A DNA stretch of 64,000 nucleotides, taken from the NCBI GenBank assembly GCA_027484985.1, contig JAIXRW010000029.1:1-64000 (forward strand). Direction: 5' to 3'. The DNA comes from Rhodobacter sp. (lineage in GTDB: Bacteria; Pseudomonadota; Alphaproteobacteria; Rhodobacterales; Rhodobacteraceae). A program made the translations under genes and the position numbers. Shown here in pieces: positions 26,074-33,663 of this stretch (its first letter is position 1; the number at the start of each line of letters is the position of its first letter). Under the pieces are notes generated by a model. The model saw only the letters and a list, made by a program, of their open reading frames with translations, searched no databases and had not been told where the DNA came from.

Positions 26074-27302
26074 GCCGCCACCCCCTGATTGACGCGGCGC
26101 ACGAACCGTTCCCATGCCCGCGCGGCATAGTTGTATTCGTCCATGACCGTGTTCCAGATCACGATGCGCCGCGCCCTGTCGATATAGGGGCCGCCCGCCC
26201 GCCGCTCGCCCGTCTTGACGACAATGGCGCCGTCCGGCCCGGCCAGATCGCGCGGGGCGGCCGCCCCTTCGTACCAATAGGCCCATTCCTCGGGTGCCAG
26301 CCATTCCCGCGTCCGCTGCGGGTTCGAGATGTAATAGCCCTGCCGCGCCATTACCGCCCCGGCATAGCCCGACAGCCACCAGTTCAGATATTCATAGGCC
26401 ATGTCGAGTTCCGCGCCGCGCAGATGGCGCGACAGGCTGGCGCCGCCATGCCACGCGCGATAGCCCTCGGACGGGGCCGATTCCACGAAATGCTGGCGCG
26501 CCTTGCCCAGCTTGCCATAGACCGGCGACCACATGCTTTGCACCGCGACCTTGCCGCCTTCGGCCAGATCGGCCGCTTCGATCCCGTCGCGCCATGTGCC
26601 GCAGAAATAGCCTTCGACACGGCGGTCTTCCAGCAGCGCCATCAGGGCGTTGATCTCTTCGATGGTCATGTTGCCGATATCGGCAAATTCGATCTCGCCG
26701 GTCGCCTCGGCGGCAAGCGCCGCGTCGAAAAAGCCGATGGCGGGTTCGTCCACCAGCGCGATCCGCCCCTTGGCCCGCCGGTCCAGCAGCCAGGCCCAGC
26801 TTGGCCGCACATCCGGCCCGGTACCGAAAACGCGGGCATCGTAGCCAAAACTGTCCATGTTATGCACGGTGGGCAGCATGCTGATATAGCGGGTCGGTTT
26901 CGGCCCAAGAAACCCGCCCGGCTGCACATACAGCTTCTTGGCCGGCGCATCCCCCCGCCCCCGCCCCGCGTATTTGCTGACACCGCCCAGCTTTACGAGG
27001 TCAGAGACATTGTCCCATTCCGGCACGCGCCCGATATCGATGGGCTGCAAGGCGCCCCAGAACCACACGATATCAAGGTTGTGGAAGCACTGTTCATAGA
27101 CATCGTAACTGTCGGGCTGCATTGCGGCCCAACGCTGGCAGGTCGGGAAATCCTTCTTCTCGAAGGCGATGTCAAAACCCAGATCGGCCCGCGCCCTTTC
27201 GCGGACAGGGTCAACCAGGGTGATCGAGGTTCCCAGCACCCGCAACCTGCGACGCGGGACCACAAGCGGCGTTGCAAGTTGGGGTTTCGTGTCGTCCTGC
27301 AT
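26070..27302 (-). CDS. PotD-like binding-protein paralogue without export signal
   Basis: 410 residues from the ATG at 27302, which has GAGGG just upstream. Clearly homologous to the Tat-exported binding protein at 19265-20485: compare YLNWWLSGYAGAVMARQGYY with YADYWLSGGPAVAVSEQGYY, and AYWYEGA with AFWYEGA. The N-terminus MQDDTKPQLATPLVVPRRR has no hydrophobic segment or cleavage site, and extending to earlier starts does not add one. It should stay in the cytoplasm. Its stop overlaps the GntR start. It could sense the ligand and act with the regulator, or be a repurposed carrier; this is inference. Confidence 0.85.
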   Translation of the reverse strand: MQDDTKPQLATPLVVPRRRLRVLGTSITLVDPVRERARADLGFDIAFEKKDFPTCQRWAAMQPDSYDVYEQCFHNLDIVWFWGALQPIDIGRVPEWDNVSDLVKLGGVSKYAGRGRGDAPAKKLYVQPGGFLGPKPTRYISMLPTVHNMDSFGYDARVFGTGPDVRPSWAWLLDRRAKGRIALVDEPAIGFFDAALAAEATGEIEFADIGNMTIEEINALMALLEDRRVEGYFCGTWRDGIEAADLAEGGKVAVQSMWSPVYGKLGKARQHFVESAPSEGYRAWHGGASLSRHLRGAELDMAYEYLNWWLSGYAGAVMARQGYYISNPQRTREWLAPEEWAYWYEGAAAPRDLAGPDGAIVVKTGERRAGGPYIDRARRIVIWNTVMDEYNYAARAWERFVRRVNQGVAA

Positions 27303-27321
27303 CGTCCCTCGCATCGGGTAT

Positions 27322-27350
27322 GGACGGGGGCTTTGCGTCAGCCCCCGTCC
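27322..27350 (-). terminator. GC hairpin between pxpC and the binding-protein paralogue
   Basis: GGACGGGGGC (27322-27331) and GCCCCCGTCC (27341-27350) form a perfect 10-bp stem with a 9-base loop, 17 bases after the pxpC stop. No T-run follows, so partial read-through into the downstream pair is likely. Confidence 0.55.
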
Positions 27351-27366
27351 CGTTTCGGATGCCCCC

Positions 27367-28338
27367 TTAGACCAGCGCGGCACCGATGGCGTCAAACACA
27401 GCCTTGCGATCGTGACGCGCCTGAATCGCCTCGTCCATCGTCACCTTAACAAAACGCGTGGGCGTATGGGGCTGCAATTGCCCGATCAGGTCCATATCGG
27501 CGGAAACCACCGTGCCAAGCATGAAATACCCCCCGCCCGAAACCGCATCGCGGTGCAGCACGATGGGTTCGGTCCCACCGGGCACCTGCACCGACCCATA
27601 GGGATAGCAGGCATCCACGATGTTCGACGGGTCAGACCCCGCACCAAAGGGCTGATCGCGCGCCACGAATTCAAGCGGATGCCCCGCCTTGAACCGGTAT
27701 CCGATGCGGTCCGCTTCGGGGGCGACCTTCCATGTATCGTCAAAAAAGGTCTTGCCGGCCGCTTCGGTGATCCGGTGCCAATAAAGGCCCGGCAACATCC
27801 GCAATTCGGCGGGCAGGCCCGGCTTGCGGCGCAGCGCATCGGGCAGGCTGCGCCCTTCGGCCACGGCATGGCCTGCCCCGACCGGCAGCGCATCGCCCGC
27901 TTCCAGCTTGCGGCCCTTGAACCCGCCCAGCGCCCCCAGCGTATAGGTGGACCGCGATCCCAGCACGACAGGCACGTCGATGCCGCCCGACACGGCGATA
28001 TAGGCCCGCGCCCCTGCCCTGAGGAAGCCGAACGACAGGACCTGCCCCTTTTTCACCTTGAACGCGGTCCAGCCTGCCCGTTCGTCGCCATCCACCTTGG
28101 GCGGCATGTCGGCGCCGGTCACGGCGACCATGGCATCGGCGGTAAATTCCAACTCCGGCCCAAGGAACACCGCTTCAAGCACCGCAGCGCCCGCATCATT
28201 GCCAACCAGCAGGTTCGCCGCCGCCAAGGACAGCGTGTCCATCCCGCCCGAGGTGGGAATGCCCAGATGGTAATAGCCCGGACGGCCAAGGTCTTGCACC
28301 GTTGTCGAAAGGCCCGGCTTGATGACATTAATGGCCAT
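27367..28338 (-). CDS. pxpC: 5-oxoprolinase subunit PxpC-like (KipA/biotin-dependent carboxyltransferase family)
   Basis: A 323-residue subunit of the PxpABC type, which in bacteria cleaves 5-oxoproline with ATP. Recognised by GLSTTVQDLGRPGY at the N-terminus, GGMDTLSLAAANLLVGN and YIAVSGGIDVP. The ATG lies inside the end of the PxpB-like gene, an 11-base overlap. The family is also named after the urea-amidolyase carboxyltransferase half, and here biotin carboxylase and carrier genes are in the same operon, so either chemistry is possible. The true substrate may be a different lactam or hydantoin. Confidence 0.88.
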   Translation of the reverse strand: MAINVIKPGLSTTVQDLGRPGYYHLGIPTSGGMDTLSLAAANLLVGNDAGAAVLEAVFLGPELEFTADAMVAVTGADMPPKVDGDERAGWTAFKVKKGQVLSFGFLRAGARAYIAVSGGIDVPVVLGSRSTYTLGALGGFKGRKLEAGDALPVGAGHAVAEGRSLPDALRRKPGLPAELRMLPGLYWHRITEAAGKTFFDDTWKVAPEADRIGYRFKAGHPLEFVARDQPFGAGSDPSNIVDACYPYGSVQVPGGTEPIVLHRDAVSGGGYFMLGTVVSADMDLIGQLQPHTPTRFVKVTMDEAIQARHDRKAVFDAIGAALV

Positions 28339-29203
28339 TGAGAGCCTCCATGATACGCGCGTTTGTCCCGTCGATATCCTTCTGGAATTCCGACAGCGAG
28401 AAGGTCACAGGCGCGATGCGCGGCATCCAGCGGCCGGCATCCACCTCGGCAACGGTGTGGTCATATTCGGCGCGGTCGATCGGCTTCCATTTCACGATAT
28501 CGCCGGGGCTGAACAGGCACATGAAGTCGCGCAGATAGGGAACCGTCTGGTTAGGGTCATAGATCGGCATCGGGGTAATGCCGAACATCTGGTAGCCCCC
28601 CGCCCCCCGCACGGAATAGATGCAGGCAAAGCAGCCGCCATGCCCCACGGTCAGCCGCGGCGTATCGGTGCGCGGGCGCAGATATTTGGGCGACTGGATC
28701 TGCCGCTTGCGGTCAACCATCTGGTAAAGGAAGGGCAGACCCGCGACGAAACCTACCATCGACACGAACCACGGCGCACCCGAATGGGCCTTTACGAACC
28801 CGTCCACCCCGTCAAGGTTGTTGATCCGTGCCGTGTATTCGATATCGGTCGAGGTCGGGTCCTGATGGCGTTCGCGAAAGCGCATCAGCGTCTCGTGCGT
28901 CCATGGATCGTTGTAGAGCACCGGCACTTCGATGATCCGCGTCTGCAAGGTCGAAGGGGCCGCCTGCGCCGCCGCTTCGAGCGCCTTCAATTCGGCCATC
29001 ATCGCGTCGGGCGAGATCACGTCGGGATCGAAACGCACCTGAAACGAGGCATTGGCAGGGCAAATCTCGGTCACGCCCCTGATCTTGGCCTCGCGCAGGG
29101 CGCTGGTGATCGACATGCCCTTGAAAAAGGCTTCGAGCGACATTTCCTCATCACATTCGACAAAGATATGTTCGTCGCCGCCAAAGGAGTATCTGGTCGT
29201 CAT
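28328..29203 (-). CDS. pxpB: 5-oxoprolinase subunit PxpB-like (KipI family)
   Basis: Partner of the PxpC-like protein, 291 residues, longer than the usual ~220 of E. coli-type PxpB. The family core is clear: YNDPWTHE, VGFVAGLPFLYQM, and the GHGGCFACIYSVRGAGGYQMFG segment corresponding to the conserved GSVGIAG.QTGIYP-type region. The start overlaps the biotin carboxylase stop (ATGA). The N-terminal ~90 residues (YSFGGDEHIFVECDEEMSLE) form the first lobe. It is probably a hetero-oligomer with PxpA and PxpC. Confidence 0.87.
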   Translation of the reverse strand: MTTRYSFGGDEHIFVECDEEMSLEAFFKGMSITSALREAKIRGVTEICPANASFQVRFDPDVISPDAMMAELKALEAAAQAAPSTLQTRIIEVPVLYNDPWTHETLMRFRERHQDPTSTDIEYTARINNLDGVDGFVKAHSGAPWFVSMVGFVAGLPFLYQMVDRKRQIQSPKYLRPRTDTPRLTVGHGGCFACIYSVRGAGGYQMFGITPMPIYDPNQTVPYLRDFMCLFSPGDIVKWKPIDRAEYDHTVAEVDAGRWMPRIAPVTFSLSEFQKDIDGTNARIMEALNGH

Positions 29204-30576
29204 TTCGGGGTCTCCTCAAGCCGGTGTGCGTTCCGCTCAAGCCAGGGTTCCAGCCAGCGCGTGTGGAAATCGGCCCGCGCCACATCGGCATCGCGGGCAA
29301 GGGCCATGTGCAGGGGCCGCGTGGTGGGCAGGCCTTCGACCGCCAGTTCGTCAAGCGCCCGCGCCATGCGGGCAAGCGCCGCGGGACGGTCCTCATCCCA
29401 GACAATCAGCTTGCCCAGAAGCGAGTCGTAAAAGGGCGGCACGGTGTAGCCCTGATACAGCATGGTATCGAAACGCACCCCCGCCCCCCCGGGAACCCGC
29501 AGCGCCGCAACCGTGCCGGGTGCGGGCTGGAACCCCTTGGACGGGTCTTCGGCGCAAATCCGCACTTCGATGGCATGGCCTTTCAGGCGGATGTCCTCTT
29601 GCCGGTAGCGCAACGGTTCGCCCCCTGCGATGCGGATCATCTCGCGCACGAGGTCAAGGCCCGTGACCATTTCGGTGACGGGATGTTCGACCTGAATCCG
29701 GGTGTTCATCTCGATGAAGTAGAACTGCCCCGAGGCATCGTCATACAGGTATTCCAGCGTTCCCGCGCCGCGATAGCCCACCGCTTCGGCCAGGGCGACC
29801 GCCGAGGCGCACAGCCTTTCGCGCATCGCCTGCGGCAGGCTGGCCGAGGGCGCTTCTTCCCACACCTTCTGCCGCCGCCGTTGCAGCGAACATTCCCGTT
29901 CGAAGCAATGCACCGCCCGCGAGCCGTCGCCCAGCACCTGCACCTCGATATGGCGGGCGCGTTCGATGACCTTTTCCATATACAGGCCGCCATCGCCAAA
30001 GGCGGCTTTCGCCTCGGCGCTGGCCTGCGGCATGAGGCGTTCGAATTCTTCCAAGTCATGGGCTATGCGGATGCCACGGCCGCCCCCGCCCGCCGCCGCC
30101 TTGATCATCACCGGAAAACCGATGGAAAGCGCCAAGGCCCGGGCCTGATCGGGGTCGTCGATGCGGCCATCCGATCCGGGCACCACCGGCACGCCCGCTG
30201 CCTTGGCGGCGATGCGGGCGGCGACCTTGTCGCCCATCACGCGGATGCTGTCGCCCTTGGGCCCGACCCAGACCATACCCGCCGCTTCCACCGCATCGGC
30301 AAAATCGGCGTTTTCTGCCAGAAAGCCATAACCCGGATGCACCGCATCAGCCCCTGTCTGCCGCGCGGCTTCAAGGATCGCGTCGATCTTCAGGTATGAT
30401 TTCGACGCCGCAGGCGGCCCGATCGGCACCGCCTCGTCCGCCAGTTTCACCGCCAGACTGTCGGCATCGGCAAGGCTGTGCACCTGCACCGTGGCAAGGC
30501 CCAACTCCTTGGCCGCGCGGATGATCCTGACCGCGATCTCGCCCCGGTTGGCGACGAGAAGTTTCCTGATCGCCAT
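29200..30576 (-). CDS. biotin carboxylase (AccC-like)
   Basis: A 458-residue ATP-grasp enzyme that carboxylates the biotin of a carrier protein with ATP and bicarbonate. Typical landmarks: LLVANRGEIAVRIIRA, GYGFLAENADFA, the glycine loop AAAGGGGRGIRI, RHIEVQVLGD, RRRQKVWEEAPS and EMNTRIQVEHPVTE. It lies 3 bases after the carrier gene. No acyl-CoA carboxyltransferase gene is in the operon; the only partners are the PxpB/PxpC-like proteins. It may therefore serve them rather than fatty acid synthesis. Confidence 0.93.
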   Translation of the reverse strand: MAIRKLLVANRGEIAVRIIRAAKELGLATVQVHSLADADSLAVKLADEAVPIGPPAASKSYLKIDAILEAARQTGADAVHPGYGFLAENADFADAVEAAGMVWVGPKGDSIRVMGDKVAARIAAKAAGVPVVPGSDGRIDDPDQARALALSIGFPVMIKAAAGGGGRGIRIAHDLEEFERLMPQASAEAKAAFGDGGLYMEKVIERARHIEVQVLGDGSRAVHCFERECSLQRRRQKVWEEAPSASLPQAMRERLCASAVALAEAVGYRGAGTLEYLYDDASGQFYFIEMNTRIQVEHPVTEMVTGLDLVREMIRIAGGEPLRYRQEDIRLKGHAIEVRICAEDPSKGFQPAPGTVAALRVPGGAGVRFDTMLYQGYTVPPFYDSLLGKLIVWDEDRPAALARMARALDELAVEGLPTTRPLHMALARDADVARADFHTRWLEPWLERNAHRLEETPK

Positions 30577-30579
30577 TGT

Positions 30580-30816
30580 TCAGCCCAACTCGACCAGCGG
30601 CTGACCGGCCATCACGGGTTCTTCATCATCGGCCGGAAAGGCCGTGATCACGCCCGCCTGATCGGCGGCGACTTCGTTGAACGATTTCATCACCTCGATC
30701 AACCCGATCACGTCGCCCACCGCCACGGTGTCGCCCACCTCCTTGTATGCGGGCTTGTCGGGCGCGGGGCGGCGATAGAACGTGCCGGGCAGCGGGGAAA
30801 GAATTTGCTTGGCCAT
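30580..30816 (-). CDS. biotin carboxyl carrier protein, short
   Basis: A 78-residue biotinyl domain. The biotin attachment lysine is K44 in EVMKS, where most carriers have EAMKM. MAKQILSPLPGTFYRRP at the start is the usual first strand of this domain. It lacks the long N-terminal linker of AccB, fitting a dedicated catabolic system. It lies between the PxpA-like gene (19 bases upstream) and the biotin carboxylase (3 bases downstream). Confidence 0.92.
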   Translation of the reverse strand: MAKQILSPLPGTFYRRPAPDKPAYKEVGDTVAVGDVIGLIEVMKSFNEVAADQAGVITAFPADDEEPVMAGQPLVELG

Positions 30817-30835
30817 TGTCTTGTCCTTTTCGGTT

Positions 30836-31555
30836 TCAGGCTGCCGCTTTCACCGCAGAGCGCACCGCTTGGGCGACCTGAACGGCATTCGGCGTGTCAG
30901 AGTGAACGCAAATCGCATCGGCGCGGACGGCGACATCGACACCGCCAACCGACCGCACCACGCCCTCGCGCATCGCCCGCAGACAGGCGGCGGCGGCGGC
31001 GGCCGGATCGGTGGCCGCATGTTCGCGCGTGATGATAAGACCGCCCTGATCATTGTAATCAAGATCGGCATAGAATTCCGACACGAAGGCATGGCCCCGC
31101 GCGGTATAGACGGTTTCGTGCAGCGTGCCGGCCATCCCGTAAAGCGGCACGCGGAAGATATCGGCCACATCGGCCATGGCATGGGCCACATCCTCCATCC
31201 GCGCGGCCATGCCATAGAGCGACCCGTGCGGCTTGATGTGGTTCAGTTCGACCCCTTCGGCCTGCAAAAAGCCCTTCAGCGCGCCGATCTGGTAGATCAT
31301 GCAGTTGACCAGTTCCTCGCGCCCGATCTTCATCTCGCGCCGGCCAAAGCCCTGAAGGTCGGGCAAGGACGGATGCGCCCCCACCTTGACGCCGCACCGC
31401 TTGGCAAGCTGGACGGTCCGGCGCATGTGGTTGAAATCCGACGCATGAAAACCGCAGGCCACATTGGCCACATCGATCAGCGGCATCAGCCCTTCGTCAT
31501 CGCCAATGCGGTAAAGACCGAAGCCTTCGCCCATATCGCAGTTGATGATGGTCAT
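30836..31555 (-). CDS. pxpA: 5-oxoprolinase subunit PxpA-like (LamB/YcsF family)
   Basis: A 239-residue protein with the LamB/YcsF hallmarks: INCDMGEGFGLY at the start, ANVACGFHASD, VGAHPSLPDLQGFGRR, HIKPHGSLYG and AICVHSDTPNA near the end. In E. coli PxpA with PxpB and PxpC hydrolyses 5-oxoproline to glutamate using ATP. The start overlaps the HyuA stop (ATGA), coupling it to the hydantoinase/oxoprolinase genes upstream. Confidence 0.92.
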   Translation of the reverse strand: MTIINCDMGEGFGLYRIGDDEGLMPLIDVANVACGFHASDFNHMRRTVQLAKRCGVKVGAHPSLPDLQGFGRREMKIGREELVNCMIYQIGALKGFLQAEGVELNHIKPHGSLYGMAARMEDVAHAMADVADIFRVPLYGMAGTLHETVYTARGHAFVSEFYADLDYNDQGGLIITREHAATDPAAAAAACLRAMREGVVRSVGGVDVAVRADAICVHSDTPNAVQVAQAVRSAVKAAA

Positions 31556-33645
31556 GCCGCGGCCCCCCCGCCCGTGTAATCCAGCAGATAGACACCGGTT
31601 TCCGTCAGCTCCGCCGTCCAGCCCGGTTCGACCACCAAGGTGGTGGTCACTTCCTCGATCACCGCGGGGCCGACGATCCGGTCGCCTGCGCCCAGCTTGG
31701 CGCCGGAATAGACGGGCGTTTCGCGCGGCGTGCCGTCTGCAGCAAAGATCATCGACCGCGTTCCGGCCTGTGCCGCGGCAGCACCCGTTCCCTTGGCAAT
31801 GGTCATGCGGCGGGGTTTGTCCACCCGGCCCGAGATGGCACTTTCGACATTCACCACCTCGACCATGCTTGCCGGTTCGGAATAGGTGTAAAGCTCTTCG
31901 TGGCGCGCGTGGAAGGCCGCCTTCAACCGTTCAAGCGCGGCCTCGTCCAGCGGGAAGGGGTCAACATCGACCGTGCATTCATGCACCTGACCGACATAGC
32001 GCATGTCAAGGCTGCGGCGCACCGAGATGCGGTCCTCGGTAAAGCCGTCCTTGGTCAGGTCGTCCCGGCCACGCGTTTCCAGCCCCTTGAACAGCCCGTC
32101 AAGTTTTGCTGCCGCCGCCGCCCCTTCCAGCCGGACGGGCGCGGGCGCCATGTAGTTGTATTTCACGTCCGAAATGATCTGCCCATAAGCACACAGCCCC
32201 GATGCGAGTTTCGAGACCAGAACCCGCGTGATCCCCATCTCGCGGGCCAGCGCCGTGATATGCGCCCCCGTCGCCCCGCCCGCGCAGTTCAGCACGAAAT
32301 CGCGCGGGTCATAGCCCCGTTCGACCGACACGCGGCGGATGGCATTGACCATGTTGTTGTTCACGATCGTGAACATACCATAAGCCGCCTGTTCCACGCT
32401 CAGACCCAGCGGTTGGGCAAGATGGGTCGCAATCGCCTTGGTCGCCTTTTGCACGGCCAGCGGCAAACGCCCCCCCACCAGACCATCGGGGTTCAGATAG
32501 CCCAGCACCAGATTGGCATCCGTGGTCGTCGGCTTCTCGCCGCCTTGGTCATAGGAGGCAGGCCCCGGTTCCGACCCCGCCGATTGCGGGCCCATCTGCA
32601 ACAGTCCCATCGAGTCGATCCAGCCGATCGACCCGCCGCCTGCGCCCAGTGTTTCGACCTGGATCATCGGAATCCCGATGCGATAGCGCAGGAAGTCGAT
32701 GTTTTTCGACACATTCGCCCGCCCGTCCCGCGTCAGCGTGATGTCAAAGGACGTACCGCCCATATCGACCGTGATGATGTTCTTCAGCCCCCACGGCTCT
32801 CCGATATACAGCGCCGCCTGCGGGGCCGAGGCGGGGCCCGAGTTGATGGCATAGACCGACTGGTCCGATACCACCGACCCCAGCGCCAGCCCGCCGTTCG
32901 ACTGGAAATACCGCACGGGGTTCTTGGCACCAAGGCTGCGGAAATAGCCGTCCACCGCTTCGACATAGCGCGACAGGATGGGGGCAAGATAGGCGTTCAC
33001 GATGGCGGTCGAGGTGCGGGTATATTCGCGCACCTGCGGATAAAGCAGGCTGCCCACGGTCAGCCGCACGCCCGGCATCATCTCGCGGACGATTTCGGCG
33101 GCGCGCAATTCGTGGTCGGGGTGCAGCACCGACCACACAAAGCTGATGGCAACTGAATCCACCCCCTCGCGCAGGAAATGGCGGCAGGCGTCACGCACGT
33201 CATCCTCGTGCAGCGGGGTATGGACGGCCCCCGTGGAAACCACCCGCTCGCGCACGCCGCGCCGCAGGTAGCGCGGCACCAGCATGCGGGCGGGCGGGTA
33301 TTCGGGATCGTAGCGATAGCCGTCCTCTTTATGGCCCAGACGGATTTCAATGCTGTCCTCGTGCCCTGCCGTGGCGATCAGCCCCGTGCGCGCCCCCTTG
33401 TGCTGGATCAGCGCGTTCAGGCCCACGGTCGTGCCGTTGATGCACAGATCAGCGTTCGACACGATCTCGGTCGCGGTGATGCCCGTTTCCTCTTCGATCA
33501 GCGCAAGCCCGTTGCGGATGGCTTGGGTCGGGTCTTGCGGGGTGGACAGCGCCTTGAAGATCCGCACCTCGCCATTGCGGTCGGCAAGGATGAAGTCGGT
33601 AAAGGTGCCGCCGGCATCGATGCCAAGACGATAGGTGTTCTGCAT
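31552..33645 (-). CDS. HyuA-type hydantoinase/oxoprolinase A subunit (first copy)
   Basis: A 697-residue ATP-dependent ring-opening enzyme subunit of the N-methylhydantoinase A/5-oxoprolinase family. The N-terminal sugar-kinase-like ATPase begins LGIDAGGTFTDFILADR, with a second phosphate loop ITVDMGGTSFDITL near 300 and NCAGGATGAHI near 465. The stop overlaps the PxpA start and the gene follows its HyuB partner after 18 bases. Known relatives open hydantoins, N-methylhydantoin, 5-oxoproline or, when a third subunit is present, carboxylate acetone or acetophenone. Confidence 0.93.
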   Translation of the reverse strand: MQNTYRLGIDAGGTFTDFILADRNGEVRIFKALSTPQDPTQAIRNGLALIEEETGITATEIVSNADLCINGTTVGLNALIQHKGARTGLIATAGHEDSIEIRLGHKEDGYRYDPEYPPARMLVPRYLRRGVRERVVSTGAVHTPLHEDDVRDACRHFLREGVDSVAISFVWSVLHPDHELRAAEIVREMMPGVRLTVGSLLYPQVREYTRTSTAIVNAYLAPILSRYVEAVDGYFRSLGAKNPVRYFQSNGGLALGSVVSDQSVYAINSGPASAPQAALYIGEPWGLKNIITVDMGGTSFDITLTRDGRANVSKNIDFLRYRIGIPMIQVETLGAGGGSIGWIDSMGLLQMGPQSAGSEPGPASYDQGGEKPTTTDANLVLGYLNPDGLVGGRLPLAVQKATKAIATHLAQPLGLSVEQAAYGMFTIVNNNMVNAIRRVSVERGYDPRDFVLNCAGGATGAHITALAREMGITRVLVSKLASGLCAYGQIISDVKYNYMAPAPVRLEGAAAAAKLDGLFKGLETRGRDDLTKDGFTEDRISVRRSLDMRYVGQVHECTVDVDPFPLDEAALERLKAAFHARHEELYTYSEPASMVEVVNVESAISGRVDKPRRMTIAKGTGAAAAQAGTRSMIFAADGTPRETPVYSGAKLGAGDRIVGPAVIEEVTTTLVVEPGWTAELTETGVYLLDYTGGGAAA

Positions 33646-33663
33646 GGTGTTCTTCCTTGTCCG

